Assembly (NCBI RefSeq): GCF_003989515.1
Contig: NZ_RBLU01000020.1
Location: 1 to 42,136 of the forward strand
Length of the DNA: 42,136 nucleotides
Reading direction: 5' to 3'
Source of the DNA: Curtobacterium sp. HSID17257
Lineage (GTDB): Bacteria; Actinomycetota; Actinomycetes; Actinomycetales; Microbacteriaceae
Below are positions 1 through 8,170 of the stretch, piece by piece. The notes under the pieces are model-generated. The model searched no databases. It was not told the origin of the DNA and worked only from the letters and a program-made list of their open reading frames with translations. The position numbers and the translations under genes are program-made. Position 1 is the stretch's first letter. Every line of letters begins with the position of its first letter.

Positions 1-1368
1 TCCGTCCCGGTCGCGCAGCCGCAGACCGCGCCGGCCACGCCCCCGGCCGCCGTCCCGCCGTCGACCGCTGCGTACGGGTACGCGGACTCGGTGACCGAGC
101 ACCTGCCGGTGGTGCCCGCGGTGGCGACCACGAGCCTCCAGGCCGTCCCAGCGACGTCCGGCCACGCGGTCGACCCCGCGTCGCACCCCGAGATCGGCTT
201 CACGCGCCACGCTCGCGAGGTCGCCGACGCCGACCTCATCACGGCGCTCTCGCAGGTCGTCTACCAGGGCGCCTCGGACCTCCACGTCACCGCCGATGCA
301 CCGCCGACCGTTCGGGTCGACGGCTCGCTGCGACCTGCGGTGCCCGGGGGACCCTGGGCACGCAACAAGGTCATCGCCGCACTGAAGACGCTGCTCACCC
401 CCGAGCAGGCCGGCCAGTTCGACCACGAGCAGGAGCTCGACTTCGCGTACTCGCTGTCGCCGGAGTTCCGCTTCCGCGTGAACTACTACCAGCAGCGCGG
501 CAACTGGGGCGCGGCGTTCCGCATCATCCCGACGAAGATCAAGACGCTCAAGCAGCTCGGCATCCCCCAGCACGTGGGGGAGTTCGCGAAGCTGCCCCGC
601 GGGCTCGTCCTCGTGACCGGACCGACCGGATCCGGCAAGTCGACCACCCTCGCCGCACTCATCGACCTGGTCAACGAGACCCGTGCCGACCACATCGTGA
701 CGGTCGAGGACCCGATCGAGTTCATGCACGACCACAAGAAGGCGATCATCAACCAGCGCGAGGTCGGGGCGGACACGCACTCGTTCGCAGCCGCGCTGAA
801 GCACGTGCTGCGACAGGACCCCGACGTCATCCTGATCGGTGAGCTCCGCGACCTCGAGACCATCTCCGTCGCACTGACCGCCGCCGAGACCGGCCACCTC
901 GTCTTCGCCACACTGCACACGCAGAGCGCTCCCGGCACCATCGACCGTGTGATCGACGTGTTCCCGCCGCACCAGCAGGGGCAGATCCGCACCCAGCTCG
1001 CGGCGACGCTCGAGGGGGTCGTGTGCCAGACCCTCGTGCCGAAGGCGAACGGGTCGGGCCGTGTCGTCGCCACCGAGATCATGAAGACGACGCCCGCGAT
1101 CGCGAACCTGGTGCGCGAGGGCAAGACCTACCAGATCACCTCGGCGATGCAAGCCGGCCGCGACGCCGGGATGCACACGATGGACCAGGACCTCGCCGAG
1201 CTCGTCAACGTCGGCACCGTCACCCGCGCCGCCGCGATGGAGAAGGTGCACGACGAGGACGGCTTCGACCGGCTCGTGCAGCGCGTCGAGTCGCCGTCCG
1301 ACTCGTCCGCCGCGGCGATCGCTGCGTCGGAGATCGACTTCGGCGACAAGTACTCCGGAGGGCACTGA
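1..1368 (+). CDS. pilT: Type IV pilus ATPase, PilT family (5' end outside window)
   Basis: Hexameric secretion ATPase of the PilT type, which powers pilus retraction or twitching at the cytoplasmic face of the inner membrane platform. Numbering from the first in-window start (GTG at 91): SDLH motif at 62-65, Walker A GPTGSGKST at 177-185, Walker B LIGELRD with Glu251, His box ending at His276, and a degenerate AIRNLIRE motif (AIANLVRE, 336-343). The frame is open leftward to base 1 through a Pro/Ala/Thr-rich stretch, so the real start probably lies upstream. Even from 91 the N-terminus is about 45 residues longer than in typical PilT. The stop overlaps the pilC start (TGATG). A PilB-type assembly ATPase would be expected upstream, outside the window. 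Family assignment is firm; retraction as opposed to another motor role is inferred from family. Confidence 0.88.
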   Translation, partial: SVPVAQPQTAPATPPAAVPPSTAAYGYADSVTEHLPVVPAVATTSLQAVPATSGHAVDPASHPEIGFTRHAREVADADLITALSQVVYQGASDLHVTADAPPTVRVDGSLRPAVPGGPWARNKVIAALKTLLTPEQAGQFDHEQELDFAYSLSPEFRFRVNYYQQRGNWGAAFRIIPTKIKTLKQLGIPQHVGEFAKLPRGLVLVTGPTGSGKSTTLAALIDLVNETRADHIVTVEDPIEFMHDHKKAIINQREVGADTHSFAAALKHVLRQDPDVILIGELRDLETISVALTAAETGHLVFATLHTQSAPGTIDRVIDVFPPHQQGQIRTQLAATLEGVVCQTLVPKANGSGRVVATEIMKTTPAIANLVREGKTYQITSAMQAGRDAGMHTMDQDLAELVNVGTVTRAAAMEKVHDEDGFDRLVQRVESPSDSSAAAIAASEIDFGDKYSGGH

Positions 1369-2591
1369 TGTCACTCGCGTTCGACTACCGGGGCCGTGAC
1401 GGCGCCGGCAAGCTCGTCAAGGGCCGGCTCGACGCTGCGTCCGAGGGTGCGGTCGTGCAGCGGCTCCGCACGATGGGTGTCTCGCCGATCGCGATCACCG
1501 AGGCGAAGCCCGGCACCGGACTGCAGACCGAGATCAAGATCCCGGGGTTCGAGAAGGGCGTCGGGCTCAAGGACCTCGCGATCATGTCGCGCCAGGCGTC
1601 GACGATGCTGTCGTCCGGACTCTCGCTGCTCCGTGCGCTGACGATCCTGGCCGACCAGACGGACAACAAGAAGCTCAAGGACATCCTCGGGAAGGTCCGG
1701 GACGACGTCGAGCGCGGTGTCTCGTTCTCCGACGCCGTCGCGAAGTACCCGGTCGACTTCCCGCCGATCATGATCAACATGATCCGTGCCGGAGAGACGG
1801 GCGGGTTCCTCGACCAGGCGATGGACTCGATCGCGACGAACTTCGAGAAGGAACACAAGCTCCGATCGACGATCAAGTCGGCCATGACCTACCCGGTCGT
1901 GGTGCTCGTGATGTCGCTGCTGGCCGTCGTGGTCATGCTCATCTTCATCGTGCCGATCTTCCAGGACATGTTCGCGTCGCTCGGTGGTCAGCTGCCCCTG
2001 CCGACGCAGATCCTCGTGCAGTTGTCGCATGCGATGCGGTGGGCCGGGCCGATCCTGGCGGTCGTGGCTGTCGTCGGCTGGCTCTGGTACCGAGGCAACA
2101 AGAACACCGATCGGTTCCGCGCCTTCCGCGATCCGGTCCTGCTCCGGATGCCGGTCTTCGGACAGCTGACCAGGAAGATCGTCATCGCGCGCTTCGCGCG
2201 GAACTTCTCGAACATGATCGGGGCCGGCGTGCCCATCCTGCAGGCGCTGCAGATCGTCGGGGAAGTGTCGAACAACTTCGTCGTGCAGAAAGCATTGACG
2301 CGCGTCGCGGAAAGTGTCCGGAAAGGCGAGTCGATCGCCGAACCGCTCGCCAAGGAATCGGTCTTCCCGGCGATGGTCGCGCAGATGATCGCGGTCGGTG
2401 AGGACGCCGGTTCACTCGAGGTGATGCTCGAGAAGATCGCGATCTTCTACGATTCCGAGGTGGAATCCACCACGGAATCCCTGACCTCGCTCATCGAACC
2501 GTTGCTCATCGCATTCCTCGGCGTGGTGGTCGGCGGCATGATCGTCGCGCTCTACCTGCCGATCTTCCAGATCTCCTCGCTCGTCAAGTAA
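1368..2591 (+). CDS. pilC: Type II secretion/type IV pilus platform protein PilC
   Basis: Polytopic inner-membrane platform protein (GspF/PilC family, 407 aa) that couples the ATPases to pilin polymerisation. The sequence starts MSLAFDYRGRDGAGKLVKG, typical of the cytoplasmic N-terminus. It has two T2SF domains, roughly residues 70-195 and 270-400, each followed by hydrophobic helices; the last one is near the C-terminus (LLIAFLGVVVGGMIV). ATG at 1368 overlaps the pilT stop, giving translational coupling; longer upstream readings of this frame run through pilT in a different phase and were discarded. Length and domain order are normal for the family. Confidence 0.93.
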   Translation: MSLAFDYRGRDGAGKLVKGRLDAASEGAVVQRLRTMGVSPIAITEAKPGTGLQTEIKIPGFEKGVGLKDLAIMSRQASTMLSSGLSLLRALTILADQTDNKKLKDILGKVRDDVERGVSFSDAVAKYPVDFPPIMINMIRAGETGGFLDQAMDSIATNFEKEHKLRSTIKSAMTYPVVVLVMSLLAVVVMLIFIVPIFQDMFASLGGQLPLPTQILVQLSHAMRWAGPILAVVAVVGWLWYRGNKNTDRFRAFRDPVLLRMPVFGQLTRKIVIARFARNFSNMIGAGVPILQALQIVGEVSNNFVVQKALTRVAESVRKGESIAEPLAKESVFPAMVAQMIAVGEDAGSLEVMLEKIAIFYDSEVESTTESLTSLIEPLLIAFLGVVVGGMIVALYLPIFQISSLVK

Positions 2592-2638
2592 CTCGACGAC
2601 GCGCACCCTCCGTTCGGGGGTCGGTCAGGAATTCCGCA

Positions 2639-2654
2639 CCCCCGGTACTGGGGG
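2639..2654 (+). terminator. Short hairpin after pilC
   Basis: CCCCC (2639-2643) can pair with GGGGG (2650-2654) across a six-base loop. It is followed by CATTTC, not a T-tract. It sits in the 190-base gap between pilC and the pilin gene, so it could limit read-through from the ATPase/platform genes. The stem is weak. Confidence 0.35.
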
Positions 2655-2688
2655 CATTTCGCAACGCAGATCACCCCCGTTCTCGGGA

Positions 2689-2717
2689 TTATGCCCGGAA
2701 AACGCCGTCAATACGCT
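2689..2717 (+). promoter_or_regulatory. Possible promoter for the pilin gene
   Basis: A TANNNT-type -10 (TACGCT, 2712-2717) lies 17 bases after a poor -35 (TTATGC, 2689-2694). It would give a leader of about 60 bases before the pilin start at 2784. A separate pilin promoter is plausible because the gap here is the only large one in the pilus operon. The -35 match is weak. Confidence 0.3.
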
Positions 2718-2783
2718 TGCCAGCGGCGGCGGAGCACTCTGCGGCACATCCCCATCGCATTCCCGAGAAGAATGGAATCCACC

Positions 2784-3212
2784 ATGTACTTCGCTCTCAT
2801 GGGCAAGCTCGACGCTCGCCGCAAGGGCCTCCTCGAGGACAAGGAGAAGGGCTTCACGCTCATCGAACTCCTGGTCGTCGTGATCATCATCGGCATCCTC
2901 GCCGCGATCGCCATTCCGGTGTACCTCAACGTGCAGAACAACGCGAAGGACGCGTCGGTGAAGTCCGACCTGGCGAACGCGAAGACCGCGGTGATCGCGT
3001 TCCAGACGGATAAGAACGGCACGCTGCCGACGACGGCGGAGTTCGGAACTTCGGCGACGATGACGCCGTACGGCTACACGAAGAGTGACGGCACGACGTT
3101 CACCTACGTCCCCGCGGCGACCGGAAGCTCCTTCTCCATCTGCGCGGTCGGCGACACCAAGACCAGCTGGAAGATCACGGACACGACCGCAGCGGCCAAG
3201 GGCACGTGCTAG
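2784..3212 (+). CDS. Type IV major pilin (prepilin)
   Basis: Probable major pilin, 142 aa. The prepilin motif is KG|FTLIELLVVVIIIGIL with cleavage after Gly23, Phe at +1 and Glu at +5, followed by a hydrophobic helix. The short globular domain ends with two cysteines (SIC..., and the last residue Cys) that can form the C-terminal D-region disulfide. The prepeptide is Lys/Arg/Asp/Glu-rich and long (about 23 residues), as in other Gram-positive pilins. In-frame ATGs exist at 2691, 2772, 2784 and 2799; I chose 2784 because GGAA lies about 6 bases upstream, but 2772 is nearly as good. The prepilin peptidase and minor pilins are encoded downstream. Confidence 0.9.
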   Translation: MYFALMGKLDARRKGLLEDKEKGFTLIELLVVVIIIGILAAIAIPVYLNVQNNAKDASVKSDLANAKTAVIAFQTDKNGTLPTTAEFGTSATMTPYGYTKSDGTTFTYVPAATGSSFSICAVGDTKTSWKITDTTAAAKGTC

Positions 3213-3227
3213 TCCTCTGACCCTGTG

Positions 3228-3257
3228 GGGGCGACCTGTCCGCGGACGGGTCGCCCC
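3228..3257 (+). terminator. Perfect hairpin between pilin and minor pilin genes
   Basis: GGGGCGACC (3228-3236) pairs with GGTCGCCCC (3249-3257), and the intervening bases extend the stem through GTCC/GGAC (3238-3241 with 3244-3247) and one T.G pair. The result is a 14-bp stem with almost no loop. No T-tract follows. Placed 15 bases after the pilin stop and 33 bases before the next start, it fits a partial terminator or a 3'-end stabiliser that raises pilin mRNA over the downstream genes. Confidence 0.7.
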
Positions 3258-3290
3258 TCCGTCGCACTGACCATCACCGAGGAGGTGACC

Positions 3291-4751
3291 GTGATCCGCA
3301 GACTGCAGCGCGTGCTGCGCCCGGTCGACCGGTCGGCCCGTGAATCGGGCCTCTCGGTCATCGAGGTCATGGTCGCCATGATGGTCTTCGCCGTGATGAG
3401 CGTCGGGATCGCCTACGGCATCGCCAACACCCTCCAGCTCACCCAGACGAGCCGTGGCCGCGAGACCGCGGTGGCGCTCGCCTCGCAGGACATCGACTCG
3501 ATGCGGCAGACGGCGGCCGCGACGACCGCCGGCATCTTCAAGGTGGTGAGCGCGTCCGGCGCGACGAACACGAAGACCCTCGGTGGCGTCACGTACCAGG
3601 TAGACCGGTCCGTCCGGTGGGTGCAGAGCGACGGTGCGAGCGGCGCGTGCGGCACGTCCAACGGCAAGCTCGCCTACAAGAGCGTCGTCGCGACGGTGTC
3701 GTGGCCGAACGCTCGAGGCGGCACGTCCTCGACCTCGATGACCTCGGCGATCGCCCCGAGCGACGCGGTCACCGACCCGGGCTACGGCACCGTGATCGTT
3801 TCGGTCGCGAACGCATCCGGTGCGCCGTTCCCCGGCGTCGCCGTCTCGCTGACACCGATCGCGGGCAGCGGCGCGATCGCGCCGAGCACCGCGCCGCTGC
3901 CGACCGACTCCCAGGGGTGCTCGTACGCGGTCAACGTGGTGCCGGGCGACTACACCGTCACTGCCACCGTCGCGGGCGGCATCGACACCGACCAGAAGCA
4001 ACCCTCCCAGCAGACGCCGATCACGGTCGCTGCCGGCGCGAGCGCCCCCGTCCCGTTCGTCTACGACCGCGCGAGCCAGCTGACCCTCCTGTACGCGCAG
4101 ACCTACGGCGCGACGCTCCCCACGAACATGCCCACGGTGCTGTCGAGCACCGGTGGCGGGCTCGACACGGTGACGCCCTGGGACACGACGAGCTCGACGC
4201 TCGCGATCACGTCAACCTCGACGCCCTCGCTCCCGGTCTTCCCCTTCACCTCCGGGTACACGGCGTTCGCCGGCCCGTACTCGAACAGTCCGAACTCCAG
4301 GGTCAACTGCCTCAGCCCGAGCGCCGCAGCGTGGACCGCACCGAACGCGGACGGCGCGGTCGGAGCCACGCCTGACGTGATCACGACGAGTGCGGGGGCG
4401 CCCGCGAGTGGGTCCGTGCGCATGGGCGTCGCGACGATCAAGGGCGTCAAGGGGCGCTACGTCACTGCGGTCTCCTCATCGACCCCCGGGCCGGGCGACC
4501 CGGGCTGCACCGCGGGCATGACGATGAAGTTCCCGGTGTCGACCGCGGACACCGCCACCATCGCTCTGCCCTTCGGCACGTGGACCATCTCCTCCGGGAC
4601 GACCTTCGGGTCGACGTCGCGCAACGAGATCGCCACGAACGCCTCCAACGTCGCGCCGGTCACCCCCGGGTCGGTCAACCGCAAGACCGCGCTCATCGTC
4701 ATCAGCTACGACAACACGCTCACCCTCGACCCTCGTGGACAGACCTCGTGA
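3291..4751 (+). CDS. Prepilin-like minor pilin with a prealbumin-like domain
   Basis: Minor prepilin, 486 aa. The class III cleavage motif is RESG|LSVIEVMVAMMVF, with Glu at +5 and a following hydrophobic helix. Residues about 167-262 (GTVIVSVANASGAPFPGV..., VVPGDYTVTATVAGG) have the pattern of a carboxypeptidase-regulatory or Cna-B-like beta sandwich, seen in adhesins. A further Ser/Thr/Gly-rich region with four or more cysteines follows. GTG at 3291 was chosen because GAGGAGGT lies directly upstream; this skips the 22 extra codons of the longer frame. Its stop overlaps the next start (GTGA). The likely role is a tip or adhesive minor pilin (PilV-like position). That role is inferred from architecture. 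Confidence 0.82.
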   Translation: MIRRLQRVLRPVDRSARESGLSVIEVMVAMMVFAVMSVGIAYGIANTLQLTQTSRGRETAVALASQDIDSMRQTAAATTAGIFKVVSASGATNTKTLGGVTYQVDRSVRWVQSDGASGACGTSNGKLAYKSVVATVSWPNARGGTSSTSMTSAIAPSDAVTDPGYGTVIVSVANASGAPFPGVAVSLTPIAGSGAIAPSTAPLPTDSQGCSYAVNVVPGDYTVTATVAGGIDTDQKQPSQQTPITVAAGASAPVPFVYDRASQLTLLYAQTYGATLPTNMPTVLSSTGGGLDTVTPWDTTSSTLAITSTSTPSLPVFPFTSGYTAFAGPYSNSPNSRVNCLSPSAAAWTAPNADGAVGATPDVITTSAGAPASGSVRMGVATIKGVKGRYVTAVSSSTPGPGDPGCTAGMTMKFPVSTADTATIALPFGTWTISSGTTFGSTSRNEIATNASNVAPVTPGSVNRKTALIVISYDNTLTLDPRGQTS

Positions 4752-5452
4752 CGCGGATGCTGGGCAGGCTGCGCCGCGAGGACGACGGCGTCGGCCTCAT
4801 GGAGCTCATCGTCGCGATGAGCATCTCGATGGTGATCCTCGTCGCGGTCGGTGGGTTCTTCACCGCGACCCTGCGAGCCGGGTCGACCAACACCCGCTCC
4901 GACCAGAACGCCCGCTCCGCGTCGATCGTGATGAACTCGCTCACCCGGTACGTGCACGCAGCGAGCCTGCTCCCGGTGGCCGACGGCACGTACGCCGCCG
5001 CGATGACGCAGGCGGACGGCTCGAGGATGACGTTCACCGCCTTCGTGAACCTCGACGGCAACGCCACCGACGTCCCGGTGCAAGTGCGGTACTCGCTCAA
5101 CGGCGCGAAGGGCCTCGTGCTCGACCGGTGGACGGGTACCACGACGAAGGGGTTCACGACCTTCCCAGCGCCGACACAACCGCCCACCACCTCGACCGTC
5201 CTCGGCGGGGCGGTGTCGTCCCCGACCGGTGACGGTGACCCGCTCTTCACCTACCTCGGCGCCAACGGCACCGCGTTGCCGACCCTCGCGGACGGGTCCC
5301 TGGCCGCGTCCCAGCTCGGAGCGGTCCGGGCCGTCCGCGTGAACCTCGAGCTCGGCGCCCCGGCTGCGGACACCCCGGGCAACACCCACATCCAGAACAC
5401 GCTGTACCTGTTCAACGTGGCCTACGGCACGAGCACCGGAGCGACGCCGTGA
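4748..5452 (+). CDS. PilW/PulJ-like minor prepilin
   Basis: Minor prepilin, 234 aa. The N-terminus REDDGVGLMELIVAMSIS reads best with cleavage after DDG, giving mature VGLME with Glu at +5; cleavage after the second Gly would put Glu at +3. The hydrophobic helix follows at once. The rest is a single globular domain with no cysteine-rich part. The GTG start at 4748 overlaps the upstream stop by four bases and the 3' end overlaps the next GTG, so the three minor-component genes are coupled. The PilW/J name rests on position and N-terminus, not on a confident domain match. Confidence 0.78.
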   Translation: MTRMLGRLRREDDGVGLMELIVAMSISMVILVAVGGFFTATLRAGSTNTRSDQNARSASIVMNSLTRYVHAASLLPVADGTYAAAMTQADGSRMTFTAFVNLDGNATDVPVQVRYSLNGAKGLVLDRWTGTTTKGFTTFPAPTQPPTTSTVLGGAVSSPTGDGDPLFTYLGANGTALPTLADGSLAASQLGAVRAVRVNLELGAPAADTPGNTHIQNTLYLFNVAYGTSTGATP

Positions 5453-7323
5453 TCGGCCGGATCAGCACGGCACTCCGCCGGACGCACGGCGACGAACGGG
5501 GCATGGCCCTGGCGAGCGTCGTGATCTTCGGCACGGTCATGCTCATGCTCGTCGCGACGATGGTTGCGGTGTCCACGTCGGGCGCGGTGAAGTCGGCCAC
5601 CGACCGGAACTTCCAGAACGCCATGGCCGCGGCCTACGCCGGCCTGGCCGACTACCAGTCGAAGCTGTCCAACGACAACGGCTACGCCCTGTACGGTAAC
5701 GCGGCGGCACAGTTCAGCAAGACCAGTGGATCGACGTTCACGGGTGACGACGACAACCCGGCGTTCACGAGCAGCGGCTCGCAATGGGCGTCCGTCGTCG
5801 GCTCCACGGACCAGGTCTTCCGCTACGAGGTCGACAACGCCGACTACTCGTCGAAGGGCGTGCTGCGCGTCCGCGTCACCGGGAAGGCCGGCGGGAGCGT
5901 CCGGTCGCTCGTGGCGAACCTCAAGGGCGACGGCTTCATCAACTACCTCTACTTCACGAACTACGAGTCGTCGAGTCCGGCAATCTCCGGCAGTGACTGC
6001 ACGACCGCCTACCAGTGGCAGGGCGGGGTCTCGAACCGGTGCCAGGCGGTGCAGTTCGCCGGAACGGACGTCCTGAACGGACCGATCCGGACGAACGACG
6101 TCTTCACCGCGGCGTGCACGACGACCTTCAACGGCAGCGTCGAGCAGCACGACACGCGAGTGCGACCGTCGAGCGGGACCTGCGGCGGCCAGTTCCTCGG
6201 CGGTGACCCGTCACCGGTGCCGTACCTCGGGCTCCCGGCGCTGAACTCAAACATGTCGCAGGAGACCAGGACCGACATCCCGGCGACGGTTCCCCGCCCC
6301 GGGTGCCTGTACACGGGGCCGACCCGGGTCACGTTCCTCGGAGGCGGCAAGATGACGGTCTGGTCGCCCTGGTCGAAGGCGACGCAGATCCGGGTGGACA
6401 GCGGGTCCGGCAAGGTGTCCGCGAGCGCGGACACCGCGAAGGCGGCGTCGCTCTGCGGGTCGATCGACGCCCTGCAGAGCCAGGGCGGCGCAACGATCCC
6501 CACACTGCCTGCCAACCTCATGTACGTGCAGGACGTCCCGTCCGCGACGAACAACGTGAACACCTGGTCCGGGACCTTCCCGTCGAAGTACACGAACACC
6601 TACTGCACGACCACGGTCACGGTCGGGGCGAACGGCAGGGCGACGACGAAGGCGAACCAGCCGTTCAGCAACGGACAGGGCTACCCGGCGGCAGGGGAGT
6701 GGGTGAACGGCCGGAGCGCCGGTCGCAACAACACGACGCAGACCGGTTCCGCGCCGGACACCTACTCGTGCACCGCCGGGGACGTCTTCGTCAGCGGTCC
6801 GTTCGCCGGCGCGATGACGATCGCCTCGTCGGGAACCATCTGGGCGACCGGCAGCGTGACCTACAGCGATCCGACCACCGACATCCTCGGCCTGGTCGGC
6901 CAGAACGCGGTCGAGGTGTACAACCCGACGAAGTGCACCTCCTCCGCGTACGACGGAACCGCGTGCAACAACTCCGGGATCGCGCTGCTGAACCGCTCGA
7001 ACGGGGATGGCATCACCATCAGCGGTGCGATCGCGAGCAACGCCGGGACGTTCTGGAACCAGAACTACGACGTCGGGCCGAAGCTCGGCGTGCTCAAGGT
7101 CGTCGGCTCCATCGCGCAGAACTGGCGCGGTCCGGTCGCGACCACCGGGAACACCGGCTTCTCGAAGAACTACGTCTACGACCAGCGGCTGCTCACCACC
7201 GCCCCGCCGAAGTTCCTGCAGCCCGTCTCGACCTCGTACGGCGTGACGACCCAGGTCGAGGTGCAGGCCGCCTACCAGGTGGACGGCGCCTGCGCGACGG
7301 CGAGCACGGGAGCCTGCCGGTGA
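5449..7323 (+). CDS. PilX-like minor pilus component, large
   Basis: 624-aa protein with a prepilin-like N-terminus (GDERG|MALASVVIFGTVMLMLVATMV) that lacks Glu at +5 (Ser instead). In type II secretion the homologous minor pseudopilin GspK also lacks Glu5 and caps the fibre; PilX proteins resemble it. Beyond the helix the protein is Gly/Asn/Thr-rich, with paired cysteines and a GTDVLNGPIRTNDVF segment reminiscent of actinobacterial PilX-like proteins. The GTG start overlaps the upstream stop, and the stop overlaps the peptidase start. The probable role is pilus tip or initiation complex; this is inference. Confidence 0.72.
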   Translation: MIGRISTALRRTHGDERGMALASVVIFGTVMLMLVATMVAVSTSGAVKSATDRNFQNAMAAAYAGLADYQSKLSNDNGYALYGNAAAQFSKTSGSTFTGDDDNPAFTSSGSQWASVVGSTDQVFRYEVDNADYSSKGVLRVRVTGKAGGSVRSLVANLKGDGFINYLYFTNYESSSPAISGSDCTTAYQWQGGVSNRCQAVQFAGTDVLNGPIRTNDVFTAACTTTFNGSVEQHDTRVRPSSGTCGGQFLGGDPSPVPYLGLPALNSNMSQETRTDIPATVPRPGCLYTGPTRVTFLGGGKMTVWSPWSKATQIRVDSGSGKVSASADTAKAASLCGSIDALQSQGGATIPTLPANLMYVQDVPSATNNVNTWSGTFPSKYTNTYCTTTVTVGANGRATTKANQPFSNGQGYPAAGEWVNGRSAGRNNTTQTGSAPDTYSCTAGDVFVSGPFAGAMTIASSGTIWATGSVTYSDPTTDILGLVGQNAVEVYNPTKCTSSAYDGTACNNSGIALLNRSNGDGITISGAIASNAGTFWNQNYDVGPKLGVLKVVGSIAQNWRGPVATTGNTGFSKNYVYDQRLLTTAPPKFLQPVSTSYGVTTQVEVQAAYQVDGACATASTGACR

Positions 7324-8150
7324 GCGCCGCCTGGGTCATCGCCGCCCTGGCCGGAGTGCTCGGCCTGGCGATCGGTTCGTTCCTCAACGTCGTCGTGCAC
7401 CGCGTCCCTGTAGGGATCTCCGTCGTCGCGCCGCCGAGCGCATGCCCACGGTGCGACCACCCCATCCGCCGGCGGGACAACGTCCCGGTCCTCTCGTGGG
7501 TGCTGCTGCGCGCGAGGTGCCGGGACTGCGCCGCGCCCATCTCCGCCCGCTACCCCGCGGTCGAGGCGGTGACCGCCGTCCTCTTCGTGGTCGTCGCCCT
7601 CGTCGTCCCGCAACCGCTGGGCGCTGCGACGCTCGGCGAGGCCTTCGGCCGGACCGTGCTGCTCGGCGCGCTGCTCTTCCTGATGGCGGTGAGCGTCGCG
7701 CTCTCGCTGATCGACCTCGACACGCACCGCCTGCCGAACGCCGTCGTCTACCCGGCTGCCGTCGTGCTGCTGGTGCTCCTCGGCGCGGTGTCGGCGGTGT
7801 CCGGGGACTGGGGGGCCCTGCTGCGCGGTCTCCTCGGCGCGGTCGTGCTCGGCGGGACGTACCTGGTCCTGGCGCTCGCCGTCCCCGGTGGGATGGGGCT
7901 CGGCGACGTCAAGCTCGCCGTCGTCCTCGGCCTCGTGCTCGCGTACCTCGGATGGGGACCCCTCGCAGTGGGAGCTTTCGGCGGCTTCCTCGTCGGCGGT
8001 ACGGTCGCGATCGCACTGGTCGCCATCGGTCGCGCTCGGATGGGCAGCGGGGTCCCGTTCGGGCCGTCGATGCTCGTCGGCGCGTGGATCGGCATCGTCC
8101 TCGGCGCACCCCTCTGGTCGGCCTACCTCGGGCTCCTCGGCCTCTCCTGA
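7320..8150 (+). CDS. pilD: Prepilin peptidase (A24 family)
   Basis: Membrane aspartic protease and N-methyltransferase that cleaves after the Gly of prepilins, 276 aa. The N-terminal GSFLNVVVHRVP is followed by the zinc-type CPRC (42-45) and CRDC (67-70) pairs of the methyltransferase domain. The catalytic aspartates lie in LIDLDTHRLPN (Asp132/134) and GLGDVKLA (Asp196). There are about seven hydrophobic helices. The GTG start at 7320 overlaps the preceding stop (GTGA); upstream codons in this frame are shadow. It presumably processes the pilin and minor pilins encoded just upstream. Confidence 0.95.
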   Translation: MSAAWVIAALAGVLGLAIGSFLNVVVHRVPVGISVVAPPSACPRCDHPIRRRDNVPVLSWVLLRARCRDCAAPISARYPAVEAVTAVLFVVVALVVPQPLGAATLGEAFGRTVLLGALLFLMAVSVALSLIDLDTHRLPNAVVYPAAVVLLVLLGAVSAVSGDWGALLRGLLGAVVLGGTYLVLALAVPGGMGLGDVKLAVVLGLVLAYLGWGPLAVGAFGGFLVGGTVAIALVAIGRARMGSGVPFGPSMLVGAWIGIVLGAPLWSAYLGLLGLS

Positions 8151-8170
8151 CCCTCAACGAAAGCAGCACC

